NCBI GenBank assembly: GCA_029531795.1
Contig: JAPEIS010000001.1
Span: 6,572,001 to 6,636,000 of the forward strand
DNA: 64,000 nucleotides
Origin: Sclerotinia nivalis
Taxonomy: Eukaryota > Ascomycota > Leotiomycetes > Helotiales > Sclerotiniaceae
Direction: 5' to 3'
Shown: in pieces, positions 21,260 through 33,418 of the stretch
Numbering within the stretch: position 1 is the stretch's first letter
How the letters are laid out: every line of letters starts with the position of its first letter
Notes under the pieces: model-generated
Told to the model about the DNA's origin: nothing
The model's database searches: none
Seen by the model: the letters and a program-made list of their open reading frames with translations, nothing else
Position numbers and translations under genes: made by a program

Positions 21260-21947
21260 TTAATCCCCATCACTCGGCCTCCTCATATAGCTATCAATCG
21301 CCAAACTAAAAGCTGCAAACCCCGCACACCCTACAGCCGCAGCTTGTGGTCCCGCCGGCGCCGCCAATACTCCTCCGGTAATACATCCCGCAATAACCCC
21401 ATTTTTCAAATCATTCTTCGCTCTAAACCCTTCAACACAACATTCCGTGCCTGCGAAAATAGCGCCTACTTTGCCGAAATTTTTGGCCGAGGAATAGGAG
21501 CGGGATCCCATATCTTTGAGACCGCGCTTGAGTTGTTCGCGCAGTGGAAGAGAGGTAATTTCTGCGGCGGCGGCGGATGTGTGGATTGGGGTGTCGTATT
21601 GCATCTGTGGGTGAAGTTTAGTTATTGAAGATGCCGGAGGAGGGAGGGAAATGACGCGGCGAGGAACATACGGATGCCATGAAGAGACCAAAGGCACCAC
21701 CGAGGGCGAATCCCATTACACCAGAGACGACAGTCTTGCCGGGACAGGACTCCATTATCATTTGCATCTATAACCATGATTAGTACTCGTTCAATCTATC
21801 GAGACAGGGTCCAACAGCAAGGCTCTGTCTGCCAAAGAAACGCTGGATGTGACTAAAGAGCAAACGAACATTTTTAACAGCAGCAGCGGTCGAAGGGTCA
21901 ACCATTTGCTGACCCCCTCCTGGGGGATTAAATGCTGGTCCATTCAT
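21260..21947 (-). CDS. TIM22: Mitochondrial inner-membrane translocase subunit Tim22
   Basis: Three exons (21870..21947, 21672..21767, 21260..21604) encode 172 residues. The core reads [20 protein letters not shown] in exon 2, then [20 protein letters not shown] and [20 protein letters not shown], which is the Tim17/22/23 signature with its conserved Cys pair. Four hydrophobic Gly-rich spans fit the channel subunit of the TIM22 carrier translocase. This complex inserts multispanning carrier proteins into the mitochondrial inner membrane. The first exon codes a short Gly/Pro-rich N-terminus starting at MNGPAF. The first intron (102 nt) has branch sequence TACTAAT close to its acceptor. Length is near the family norm. 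Essential housekeeping gene. Confidence 0.93.
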
Positions 21948-22537
21948 TTTGAATGACAGTAATTGCGATGTTCTTCGTCGCGGAAGGGATTGAAGATAAA
22001 GATTGGCTTCCTTGTGGTGTAATCCGCCGAGAATTTTTTTTGGCGAGGCTGATGTTTGGCCTTGCACCACAATGTGAAGCCTCGACGATGTTTCTGTTTC
22101 TACTTCTACTCTCTAAATTTCCGGAACATCTCGCGAAAGGGATAATGAGTAAAAGATGGATCTAATTTGTACTTTTAAGGGTATCAGGCAGATTAGCTTT
22201 ACGTTATAAGAATCTTTTATGGTTTTCTCAACACAAAGGCAACCTTCCATTACGTAATTCTCTATGACCTATTCACCTGCGCTCTGGGCGTCAACAAAAT
22301 CCCAATTTCCCAATGTGAACTTCAATATGAAGGCAGCATCATCGCTTCATAACATCCAACTCTCCTCTGAACGCTGTGTTTGCTGGTATAATCCTATCTA
22401 TTTTTATTCAAATTACGATCATCCCATCCGGAATCTTTTGCAAAATCAACATCTTTCCAGAACAAGTCTATCTCAACCAACCCCTGATATTAGTGCGCTT
22501 CCATATTTTTCATCCAAAGTTGGAAAATATATCAAGA
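21948..22537. other. Intergenic region, no gene seen
   Basis: It lies upstream of TIM22 and downstream of the GH16 gene. No conserved coding sequence was found. It presumably includes the TIM22 promoter and the GH16 3' UTR. Confidence 0.6.
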
Positions 22538-23899
22538 TCATGAAGCTTGATATACCGTAAAGTTATTGAATTCCCAATAAGCATTTGTGAAGGCCGTCGC
22601 GTTGTTAGCAACGTAATCAGTGCAAGTACCGGGACCTATTACCTGATTAGTATCAGAAGATTGACAAGGAGATCAAAAGAAACCTACAATCGATATCATA
22701 TATACTCTGGGTACCTGCCCAATTTCCACACAAATCGATGTTGACAATGATGCTTTGATTTTTGAAGTGGTTGCCAATGTTACAATCCGTGCTGGGAAAA
22801 TCAGCAGTAGCTTCCGACCAGGTCGATGGGTCCGGAGTACCAGATGAGATATCGCTTGGAATAGCAACTCGTCCAAATTGCCACATCCGTATACCTGCGG
22901 TACGTAGTTCCATCGCCATAACACCACCTCCATTTGAGTTAAAGTCCGCGCCGAAGGTCCCCGAAGAATCATGTACACCACATCCAGCATTTCCATTCGT
23001 GCTATTCAAGCATGAAGATTGAATGGCCTTCCCAGTCTCTTTACGCTTGACATCCATGGAGCATCCGGACGTGGTGTGGAGGGTCATTTGATTCTGAGTG
23101 GAGCTCACAACATTGACAGCCTCCATGATATCGATCTCTCCATTTGTTGGCCAATTGTTTGGATCACTTAACCAGAGTGCAGGCCATGCACCACAACCAA
23201 TGGGTGTGTGGACGATATCGAAGATGAATAGACCGTCAGTGTATTGTGCCTTGGACTCAATTCGCACCGAGAAGCGACCAGTAGATGCATTTGGATTGCT
23301 GTCAGCTGTGACAGATGTGTCGACTCTGACAACTGCAGAACTTGATGAAGCATAGGTCAGATTGTATTGAGCCGCTACTTCGGAGTCAACATAATGAACG
23401 AAACCCGCTGATGGATCGTAGGTATTGAAGTAATCGAATTTATCGAAAAAGTCAGTTCCCGAGTCTTAAGTAGATGTTAGCAAACACGCAAGAATATGAT
23501 TATGTCGGTGAATCTCTGTTTACACAATCCTCGAGGCAAGCCTGGAAGTATTACTACTGCCCTTGGTAGTAATGAAAGAAGCCTTGCTTCTCTGAACGTC
23601 TCAGAAATGTCGGTACATCGGGACTTGTCATCCATGAAACATAGGGCGAGAGAAGACAACTTACAAGTATCCTTCAGCGAATAGCTCAGTTGTGAGTAGT
23701 TTGGATAAGCATTCTTCTTCGAAACTTCCACGGCAACCACCACCACCACGATGATGATGAACACAACAAGTCCCACGCCAACAATCGCCCATCGTTTCTT
23801 ACTCCACGCCCTCACATCCCACCACCGTGGTGCCAAAGAACTTGGATCATCAAGCTCATATTTGGGTGGTGGGCCCGTCGGTGTATTCATGTTTCTCAT
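22538..23899 (-). CDS. Membrane-anchored GH16 endo-1,3(4)-beta-glucanase-like enzyme
   Basis: Three exons (23665..23899, 22715..23464, 22538..22635) give 360 residues. A short Pro-rich cytoplasmic N-terminus is followed by one strong transmembrane span (about residues 37-58) with basic residues before it, so topology is type II with the enzyme outside. The GH16 catalytic box NGEIDIMEAV places nucleophile and acid/base Glu near residues 188 and 193. It is preceded by GAWPALWLSD and followed by conserved Cys-rich loops and the ending CTDYVANNATAFTNAYWEF. Family members cleave 1,3/1,3-1,4 beta-glucan of cell walls. No cleavable signal peptide is evident. The final intron could use two acceptors, and only the one at 22636 keeps the conserved C-terminus in frame. 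Confidence 0.88.
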
Positions 23900-24510
23900 C
23901 TGTTACAATGGTATAAAGTTTCTATCCAACGAATGCTTATCTTCCTTCTATTCTCAACGGTCCCTCAAATCCAAATCCGAGTTTTGAGTGAGCGTATCGT
24001 TTTAAGGGAAAGCAATTAAAAGCTATTTCATTTCGTATATGCGTGACTGGCTTGGGTGACTTACAAAATTACGAGCTGTGGTTGGTGGAGGACGGGCAAC
24101 ACCCTCGTATATACCTTGCCTGAGCAGCTTATTTTATCTTATCCAACCAACCCCAAGAAGAATGGAGATTGAAAGACGTGAAAAACACTCGCAGTAGGCC
24201 GACCCAGTAGGAAAACTAGGTCTCTCCACTTTGGACTTGAGCTTACCCCGTAGATGTTTTGCTAGTAATCAGGTACGTAGAAGGGAAAAGATAGTAGATT
24301 TTGGTGGATATGCAGGCTGACGACTCTCTCCGTGTAAACATGGGTTGACGCGGACACATACAAACGAATGTAAGGTTATCGAGTAGTTAGTTGGACAGCA
24401 GCTTAGGGAAGGATAATTCCGACATTAGATGATTAGATTCGGGAAAGAAAGAAGAACATCACTTAACCTTTGAACCGATACATTGTACAATTGAAATGAA
24501 AGCCGATTGA

Positions 24511-24545
24511 TGTCAAATGTGACATGTCAAATGTCAAATGTCAAA
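24511..24545. repeat. TGTCAAA tandem repeat
   Basis: There are four to five units of TGTCAAA or TGTCAAATG in a row with one interruption. Confidence 0.85.
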
Positions 24546-24652
24546 CTGTGGTCGCAACCAACCGGAGAATAACGGAATACTCTTTTATTTAACCCAGTCG
24601 TGGGGGTTCATGATGTTAGGAGACGAAGATGATTTGTTTCACCCTGTCAATC

Positions 24653-24749
24653 GTAAAGTTTGTCTCACCGCTTTGGTTCTGCCACTAGTCAATCATTTTA
24701 CCTACACAACGTAATCCTTAAAATTCAAAGGCGGTGAGACAAACTTCAC
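24653..24749. repeat. Inverted repeat (stem-loop), arms of about 23 bp
   Basis: The left arm 24653..24675 and right arm 24726..24749 are reverse complements apart from one mismatch and one single-base gap. The core is AAGTTTGTCTCACCGC and its complement. The loop is about 50 nt. No coding or terminal duplication is visible. It could be a tiny hairpin element, a MITE relic or a structured RNA. Confidence 0.8.
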
Positions 24750-24810
24750 GGCATGCACCTTCGAATTCCGTAGACCTCATTTTGAGTTGATTAACAAAAG
24801 CTAGGCAGGC

Positions 24811-24841
24811 ACGATACGATACGATACGATACGATACGATA
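24811..24841. repeat. ACGAT pentamer microsatellite
   Basis: Six perfect copies of ACGAT lie in tandem. Confidence 0.95.
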
Positions 24842-25650
24842 GGGCAGAAAAAAGAAAAAAAGGTTATCAAGGATCAAACCAACTTCTCGATCATGCATCT
24901 TAAGTAACAGGTCATAGAAGTGCCACAATGAAGCTCTAACTGCTAGTTGCTACCATGGCCATATCCATTGTTGAGTTCTTACTAGCAAATCAATTTCATC
25001 TATTATATGTAGAGTATCAAGAACAACGGGGTTTTTTTTGGCTCATCCAAAACCACTCAAGCTTAGAATACAACAAAATTCTCACAGCTGAGGAAAAGTC
25101 GTCGTCGTACTTTGCACAAATTGTTATCACGGAGAGGAGAGCCGCGTAATCAAAATGAACGAAACTTTCATTAGTGACATCCCGAGGTAATAACTAACCC
25201 ACTGTTGTCGTAACATTTTAGCATTTTAGCATGCAACATCAGCAATAGCCTATTGTAAAGTATGGAGTATGGATCGATGAGTTTAGAGAAAAACGTGTAC
25301 AGCAAAGCCTCGATATTAAGGATAACCTTTAATTAGGTAATGATAAAAATCTCCTTTCCCTTCGATGCATTATGTACGCTTCTAGTTTAGGATGCCAAGG
25401 TGATTTGGATTTGGATATGGATAGAGCAAGAGATCATAATGATTTTCAACCTAACATCTGCTATGACTTGGGATAAACACATTGAGAACTTTTGTATGTT
25501 AAGACACACAAGATACTGCGGCATTTGGAAACCCGGAAACTCGTTTGTCAACGTGAACGCCTGGCATGCAATATACACAGTTTGTCCCCAACCTGCTGGA
25601 TTATCTATAGATACAACGCCGTCCATGCATTCACATGACCGGCCAACCCT

Positions 25651-27488
25651 CTAATCATCGTCCTCATCCATTCTCGCCCGTTTGTGTGACCTTTCCTCGC
25701 CTTCCTGTAACCCATACTCTCTTTTATTAGAGCTTTCACCGACCTTGTTCAGGAAATCATCGACGTTGAAAACATCCCCAGTGTCCCTCTCAAACTGCAC
25801 CGGGCCCTCTCTCGCCTGTTGACACCTCAGATTAGCTTCATGACCAGTTACGGCGAAGGAAAATTGCTTACCTCAACATCTGCTGCACCTTGAAAGGTCC
25901 CTTTACCAAGGGCATCACTAAATCTATTACTTTTCTGTATCTTCGCCATCTCACCTTCAGCTGCCGCCTCATCATCGTCGTCATCCATATTTTGCCGTGG
26001 TCGATAAATACTGCTGATAGCATCTTGAGCCGCGAAAAGGGGTTTGTCGTATGCTTGATCCTCATTGAACCCACTATCGAAACCACTCGTCCGGTTGAAT
26101 AATCTGGAATCAAACATGGTTTCCGCTGACTGTGTAGGCTTTGCCAAGCCTAGAGCGACCTTCTCCGAAATATCTCGATTCTGCTCTCGTGCCATCATTT
26201 GAATTCTCCTTTCAGTTCCCATGCGCGACTGTCGTAATTTTCGTTCTTCATCTCTGCGCTTTTCTTGACGCATCTTTTCTCGCTCTCTAAGTTCTTCGTC
26301 GTCGCTATTGGATCGCTCAGAATCAGAATCACTGTAGCTCCCTGAACGTGACCTTGATGATCTCGAATCTCGTCTTCTGGACCCGGCGCCGGCCCCAGCT
26401 CTCTCCTCTCGCGCCTTCTGTGCTAACATACGAAGATGATCTTCTTTTTGTGCCTTCTCCTTCTCTGCAAGCCTTTGCTGCATCAGTGCTCTCTGTTTGA
26501 CCTCCTCTCGTGCATGTCTGTCTGCCGTGAAAAGAGCTTCTGCAAATTGTGCAAATTTATCATTGATAGTGACATCCTGCAGTCCCCTTCCATCTGCAGC
26601 TAATCTTTTGTCAAGTGGAACCGTGTAGCCCTTGGGGTTTTTCCAATTCGAGACCGGAGGAGGTATCTTCCAAGCTTCTTGATCCTCTGCTGTTAATTTA
26701 CGGGGAGGCGAATGCATGACTGGAGCCGGAGGACTTGGCGGACCACGGGGAATTTTCTTATGTTTGAATTTGGGAGGTTCCATAGGGTCCTGCTGCCTTT
26801 CCACAATCTTCATAATTCGATCATTCTTCCTCGAGTTATCGCCCATTTGATTCGCAGGCGTATATCTGACATAAGTTGGATCTTTTCTCGCCCCAACATT
26901 GACGTTCTTGGGTTTCTGCGCAGCTACCGCACCACTGACCAGGGTTGCCAAGGCATTCTTTGTCCGTTCTGTAGAAGCTACAACTTCCTCCTCACTCGGT
27001 CTATCTAAATTAATATCTCCGGCATCAGCTCGTTGTCGAAGAGGTATAAGGTCCTTGAAAGATGCGTGTACTATTCGTTTGTCGTTATGGCCTTGTCGTG
27101 CTATTGCATCGTACTTGACTTTCCCCTCTCCATCGACTTGAAGGGCTAGCGCATTATTTGATGAAGTAGATTTGCGTCCCATATCCAATGGATACTGTGC
27201 GACGGGAATTTCTGGAAAAGCACCTCCGTCACCAAAGTCTTCTTGTCCTCGCGGCCGCCATCCTGTTCGATTACCATATGGTGGAGGTCCAGTTTTCTGC
27301 AAAGCCTTGTTAGAAAAAGCATCCCATTGCTGAAAATCCAAAAGACCAACCTTTAATACAATTTGGGTGTCATCCAAAGCGCCTGCGCCCAAGATTCGAG
27401 GACCTCTCTGCTGCGCATGCTGTGGAATCTCCTCTTCTTCACCTGTGTATTTGGGTTTTGGCAATGCCCGTGTTAAAGATGTTGCCAT
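25651..27488 (-). CDS. PRP45: Pre-mRNA-processing protein 45 (SNW/SKIP family)
   Basis: Two exons (25872..27488, 25651..25815) encode 593 residues. The SNW domain spans roughly residues 60-340, with its signature SNWKNPKGYTVPLDKRLAAD near residues 280-299 and YDAIARQGHNDKRIVHASF near residue 126. An Arg/Ser-rich and charged coiled region follows (about 360-440). The C-terminal exon supplies the conserved short domain containing VQFERDTGDVFNVDDFLNK. The family is a core spliceosome (NineTeen-related) factor needed for the second catalytic step, and a transcription co-regulator in animals. Length and domain order match fungal orthologues. Without the 56-nt intron at 25816..25871 the frame would end in a short unrelated tail. 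Confidence 0.95.
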
Positions 27489-28031
27489 TGAGGCGATATT
27501 ATGCAGACAATTAGAATGCAGGTGTGTTGAAGTGATTTAGGAGATGGAAACACGAGATTGAATTAGTTTTAAGTTGCTTTTGCCTGGGTATCGTGAATCG
27601 ATAAATGTTCAAATTGTCGCGATTCTCATCCATGTTACGTCACGCTAACTAAAGAAGTACTAGCGTATTTGGAGTATAGCAGCTCAGAGACAAGGCAAAC
27701 CACAGGTCATGAAATGCCTAATTACAGTACCTAATATATTATATTGTTATATCTGTTACATTTTTATATCGTTATATTGGTTCATGAAAGAGAATCATTT
27801 CATTGTCTGACTGTGGTGTGTTTGTATATTGTATGAGGTTTTGGAGAACATGCATAATCAAATTTTACCCATGGCATGGTTCTAGTAGACATGGAGATGG
27901 AGTAACACATTTAATTAACTCGATTTTGATCATATTGAGCATCACTTTGTTAAGTGTATAGTACACAAGAGACCCGCTCGGGACTCAGAATCATTTCAAT
28001 CATCTTCGCACCCATCCCATACCGAATTCGT
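27489..28031. other. Intergenic region, no gene seen
   Basis: It lies between PRP45 (start) and the p24 gene (stop), both minus strand. It is AT-rich near 27720..27780. No coding signal was found. It is the likely PRP45 promoter. Confidence 0.6.
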
Positions 28032-28841
28032 TCACACGTAACCTTTCCTGGCCCCCTAATCCCTCTCGTTAGAACATCTAGAGGTGTATGGAAGCTGAAA
28101 GTACACACCTGGAAGAAGAATCGGACAATAAAGACTTGTAAGGCCGCCATACACATCATCATCAAGCTTTCAATAACACTGAAGTTGAAGATCCTCCTTT
28201 CCGTACTCCTCACTGTGCTGAAGTTTCTGTTTTCTCTTGTGCGGAAGTATTTCTGATTTCTTGTGATGGTAGAGAGCTGGCCTGAAAGTTTGAAGATAGA
28301 TTCTTCCAATGCGGAGGTCTGCTCGGGGGTTGTACCTTGTTTTGAGGGTATCGAAGCTCGAGGCTCATTCTCAACCTAGGACAGTGATAGACATGTCAGT
28401 ACCGCCCTGTGTTGATAACTCGTGAAGGACAAAACCTACAGCAATTTCGAAGTCGACAAACTTTTCCGAGAAAGTACTCATTTGATTGTTGAAGCAAAAT
28501 CTATATTCTCCCACCTCCGTGGCTGTGAAGACGAAATCGCCCTGTCGCTCCTTTTCTTCCTTCATGATAACTCTCTCATTTGGACCCACGACCTCATAAT
28601 CCACATCGAAAGAACCTCCAGCTTGAACCTGTACGATGTAATATGTCAGAGATGTTTATACGAATATCGGAAGTGAGGTGCATCGTACAGCGAAGTAGAA
28701 AGCTATTTTGGCACCTTGTTTGTCAACATTGGAGTAAAAGCATGCTTTTTCATTGGCGCTAAGCTTATATGTGAGTGCAGTCGCAGATACAAGAGGAGAA
28801 ATGCATGCCAAAAGACTGCACCAAATTAAAGACGGCTTCAT
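28032..28841 (-). CDS. p24 (emp24/gp25L) family cargo receptor
   Basis: Four exons (28689..28841, 28440..28628, 28109..28375, 28032..28055) give 210 residues. There is a signal peptide (about residues 1-20, ending VSATA), then a GOLD domain with the paired cysteines KACFYSN and YRFCFNNQMS. A helical linker and a single transmembrane span (about 177-200) follow, then a short cytosolic tail FFFQGARKGYV. The tail has the aromatic and basic residues that bind COPII and COPI coats. p24 proteins cycle between ER and Golgi and help load GPI-anchored and other cargo. The last exon has only 8 codons and supplies the tail. Without it the frame would run on into unrelated sequence. The exact subfamily (ERP-like) is not certain. 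Confidence 0.93.
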
Positions 28842-29347
28842 GGTCTGTTGTGTGGTTGTGATGGTGCTGAACCTTTTGATACTGAACGCGCTTTTGGAGA
28901 TTGTTGCTATCTGTCAGTCGGGTGATCCTCGGGTCATTAGATCTAGCGAGTTAGCTCCTCCTTTACATCCATCATATCAGGGGTGGGCTGTTGTCGTTTT
29001 CAATCAACCCATGTCACCGTACTACAATTTTAAGATTGGTTTGGAAGGCTGATTTGGAAGATTTCAGTTGAATAAGCATCTTGCCGCTCATTATTTAGGT
29101 TACAAAGTGGCTAACGTCATACTAGAAGAATATCTGCATCAAAGGCACCATGGTCTTTCCATCGTCCTCGATCATCTATCGCTAAAATGAAGTTCTTTGA
29201 CGACTGATTATGTTGCATAGAAGAAATTAACTTCGCTACCATGCCCCATTGTCTACATCTTCGCGTGGTCCCCATCAAAGACCGTTGCCTATTTTCCCAC
29301 CAACCGGTAGCGCCATGCAGAAAACCTCTCATAAGCAATGCCAAAAT
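28842..29347. other. Intergenic region, no gene seen
   Basis: It lies between the p24 start and the deubiquitinase stop. No conserved frame was found. It is the likely p24 promoter and the deubiquitinase 3' UTR. Confidence 0.6.
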
Positions 29348-32300
29348 CTACTTCAAAAATAAGTCTCCCATGCCAGTCCTTGCGTTTCGAATTTTATCAA
29401 TGTGATCTAAGCCGAGCTGATCATCATCATCCCGAAGCATATCCCATAATGTATCGTCTATGAGATGCTTAGTACGGTGATATAAGTCTGTTATGGGTCA
29501 CAACTTACCATCATTTAAATATGTAGGTTTTGTGTAAGAGCTCCTCTTCACGACAGCAAATTTTATCTTATCGAGGTTTTTGCCTTTTATCCCCGTCCGT
29601 TTTTCCAATCGCTTTTTAGTGTCGGAAAATATTTCATCCTGATGGTTGTCAATTGTGACACACCTTACTAAATAAAGAAAGACTTACTTGAACGATGAGG
29701 AATTTGAATGGAATGGAATGCACTTTATTTGGCTCGCCCTGAAAGTGAAATGCATAGATGTATTGACTCCCATTAGGTTGCGCTAGTTCCTCTTCCGGTA
29801 TTCGCTCTAGCATAATGTTAATGTACTCCGTGATATCCTTGACTGGATAACCACGAGGAAGCTCTTTGTGAATCTTGTTGCTGTGTATTTCGTATACTCG
29901 AATCGGACCACCCTTTTCTTCGTCTTCCAATTGGGCTTTCTTGATCACGGATGAAACTATGTCATCCACAGTCCCAGTTTTAGGCACAAGTATGTCGAGT
30001 TGTTCCTGTAATCAATCAATACCTCCAAAAAGTCAAAACAATTGTCCCAATACGCTTACCTCTTTTGTGATACCTTCGCTGATCCAGCTAACCTTCATGG
30101 ATTTCTTGGTATCTAACTCGGCCAGACTGATATCAAGAACCTCGAAATATAAAGCGTCTGCCCTTATAGTAGCGCCAGCAAACGTAGCGTAACTAGTACT
30201 GACCATGTTGACTAAAGTTTGGTTTGACATGCGCCTGATGGCTGTTTTGGGATTGCCTGTATTTTGAGCGATGGTCCAAAATCTGATATAATTCGGATCA
30301 ACATCCAGCTTCTCTCCTACCTTCGCGGCCACCTGGTCATAAGTATGTTTTGCACTGAGTACCAGGGTGAATGACTCGCAATTTTCGGAATTAAATTCTT
30401 TGCTGCCTCTAGTTGGATGGCAGTGGAATGTAATGAGCCTTCTATGACGCAGAAAATCATAGTACTGTCGGGCATCTTCTATGATATCAGATGTTTTGAC
30501 AGGCTGGTAGCGTGGAACCGAGCCGTTGGAGGCGGTTTCCGAGGGATGGTTTACCAAGGTGGATGATTTCGAGAGATTGCTGCTACCGCTGCAGTTAGCT
30601 TTTTTTTTTATGCCTTTTCATATATATCGATCAAGAAACTCACTCAGGGCTTCCACCTCGGCCGGTTCCGCTTTCAGAACCCTTTTCCAAAGCTTTTTGG
30701 AAGCAAACAATATCGCCATCCTGGAGTTCTGCTGCCTTAAGTGATTGTTTCGCTTTCATGGGTTCAATCATGTCAGGTTTTATCTCCTATTGCCATGTCA
30801 GAACAGATAATAAAATGTTAAGTACCACTAATCTTACCTCGTATAGTTTCAGTTTGGTATCCTCTGGCCATCCCATGCGTCTTAGAATGAACGGAGCTAA
30901 TTCCTCAACTCTCTTTTGATTACTGATATAAATGTGACCGCACCCAACTAGAGACTGGGTATCGACATTGAACCATTTAAGAAATATGACAATTTCATCA
31001 GATCTGTCAGGGGACGATCCTTCTTTTGCCAACTGATGAGTTGGCCACACTGCATCACCGTTAGAGTCGACTGTTTCGGCTGTTTCGGCCCACAGTCGTA
31101 ACTCTTGTGTTTTACTACCGGCTAATTTCAAGTGCGCATCTTCAATTGTTTGATTGAAGTCCATAACAGGCGTGTCAGGTCTTGTCGTTTTGTTTTGGCG
31201 ATTGACCATGAACCAGACTCGCAACCTTCTTGGATCAACTCCAGTATCCTGACCAATTACGTTAATAAGCTCTCTAATCGTGCACTTTTTGAGGAGTTTA
31301 TAGGATTTAGCAGCCGCCGGATCCTCCTCATGACTCCGGTCAAACATAGTGAGATCATGCCCACCATGAGCTGCGTACGTGTCACTGGTGATCACTCTGA
31401 CGGTAAGATACAGGTGTTGTTCTTCACGTTCCTTCCGTCGTGCTTCTTTGAAAGCAGCCTCCTCTTCAAGTTTTCTTTCTAATTGATATTAGTTGAGCTT
31501 CAAGCAGGATAGGATGGAGTAACTTACGGAGATGAGCCGGTGTATCGGCATTGGTGACAGGGAACAATACCTCATCAAGCCTTGCTTCACGAACATAAAC
31601 AAGCATGTATGCGCTGTTATGTCGTATGATAGGTTTTTGCGATGTGTCCAAAACTTGTCCATTCAATAGAGGCATCTCCCCTCCATAATTGTCCTCCAAG
31701 ACTTCTCGCATCGTGGCTTTGGTTACTTTGTCATCATCGTATTTGTAAAACCATCCATCTTTTTCCGGCTTGATGAATGCATAATAATGCCCTGCATTGA
31801 GGTCTCCGCTGTGTACAAGGACCCCGTGCAACTTATATACCCAAGATTCCGATTTGTCGGCATCATCCGATAGATATGGTGCGGCATCAAAAGTTTCTGG
31901 AAACTCGTAACGATCATTAACCTTCATCATGGAATCTCTCTCAATATCATACTCGAATCTTTTGAGCTGCAAATGCAGAACTTCGGGAAACGATTCGAAA
32001 ATAACGCCTTTCTTCGCATCTTGGAGTTTGAAATTTTCACCTGCGAAATATTGGTTGTCGCCATCCATGGTCTCGACCTGAATATAATCCTGGAAACTCT
32101 CTTCGATGTTTTTGTTGCCGCTAACATTCAACTGGACATCCCAAAAGTCTTCCACTCTGCGAGATTCGTAGTCAACATTAATGCAAGAGATATATGTTCG
32201 CACTTTTCCACAGAACAATTTAGGGAGGACGTTTTCAGCGGCAGTTCCCTTCATTTTTATTTCCATGCGCTCCATCAATTTCCTAGAGAGCTCTTGGACA

Positions 32301-33418
32301 TCTTGCTGTTCAAAAATCTGTTTCGTATCCCAACCGAAGGACTTGGTGAGCTCGTTGGTACTCACGGCCGTGGAGGAGGATTGCAGCTGATAGAAAAGAC
32401 GTTGTAAAGTATATGCGCTGTTTGTGGTGGTGTCCTCGTCTTGTGTTGGAATTTGATATACTGCCTATTATGTGTTAATATATATTTTTTTCATGTTAGC
32501 CAGTCCACAATACGTACCTTTCGGAAGGCATTAGTAAAATACAAAGACTGAATGAGCGAGTTTAAATAACAGGTCGCTCCTTGATTTTTCAACCCGACAA
32601 ATCCAGTTTCTTTCTTCGAATCATAGTTGGCGAAGTTATGCCATAAAACGCCAGTTTCGTCCTCGACTACTCTTACATACGCTGTTATATTTGCTTCTCC
32701 GTCCTCAACCAGAACCCTTGGAGGATTAGAACCGGGCCATACATGGTGGAAAAGCTTGCGGGTTTCATGGAATCGTGTAAAGCCCCAGTCCCCTTCATCT
32801 TTGGTAAATCGATGATGTGCGGTATGATGAGTGTAGAGAGTTGGATCATTCTTGTTCCATAAAACGAGGCCGAATTGTAAGCAACATACAAAATCGTCCG
32901 GAGGCTTTCCGTCTTCAAATCCATGCTCCAAGTAGAAGGACACGTTATCGGTATTATTTCCATAGGGAAACATTAGGATACGCCTAGCCTGATCAGCACT
33001 CATTGCGCATTTGCATTGTGTATTCCAGATGGTTACCATGGATATCCTCCAGCCTCAAAAATAGGACCATGTTCCCTTTTGGCAAGTCCATGCCAGTTTT
33101 TAATCTCCCAAGTATTGTGAACCGTCTCTAATATCGGAGGCTGTTGATCTAATGGTGGCAATACCAGCTCTGCCATAGCTTCATCTATTATGCACACGTT
33201 AGCTCAGTGTCCTGGACCTTCCATGGTTGATTGCTCGTACAATCATCAGCAGGCGTTGGCCTTGGTTCGTCCGGATCTATGATGGCGATGTCATCCTTCT
33301 CGTTATCCGATGGCTCGACATACTCGTCAGGATCGACAATCATATTCTCGGGTGATTGTATGTCTGCATCGAAAGACTGTTTGCATGAGACGAAATCAGT
33401 ATGAGGATCATATGCCAT
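29348..33418 (-). CDS. UBP15: Ubiquitin C-terminal hydrolase, UBP15/USP7 type
   Basis: Ten exons give 1199 residues: 33241..33418, 33037..33184, 32518..32983, 31528..32464, 30838..31478, 30644..30786, 30060..30588, 29688..30005, 29509..29638, 29348..29457. Order is an acidic N-terminus, a MATH domain (HNTWEIKNW to ENGVLWHNF-like, about residues 75-225), then the USP catalytic domain. The Cys box GLKNQGATCYLNSLIQSLY has its Cys near 247, and the His box VHSGDLNAGHYYAF has its His near 490. Ubiquitin-like C-terminal repeats follow, as in USP7. These enzymes remove ubiquitin from nuclear and peroxisomal clients. The start at 33418 is the best ATG in frame. A tiny upstream exon beginning ATGGATCCT near 33525 is possible, but I could not make it fit in phase. 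Confidence 0.94.

Larger units (their letters stand above)
23900..25650. other. Intergenic region with short repeats and one long hairpin
   Basis: It lies upstream of the GH16 gene and downstream of PRP45. I find no coding sequence. It contains TGTCAAA repeats (24511..24545), a 24-bp-arm inverted repeat (24653..24749) and an (ACGAT)n array (24811..24841). Confidence 0.6.

Noticed and set aside
21768..21790. Apparent 19-nt intron in TIM22
   Set aside because: A GT..AG pair of 19 nt would join LDRLNE to MQMIMES, but a 102-nt intron from 21869 to 21768 gives [12 protein letters not shown], which fits known fungal Tim22 and normal intron size.
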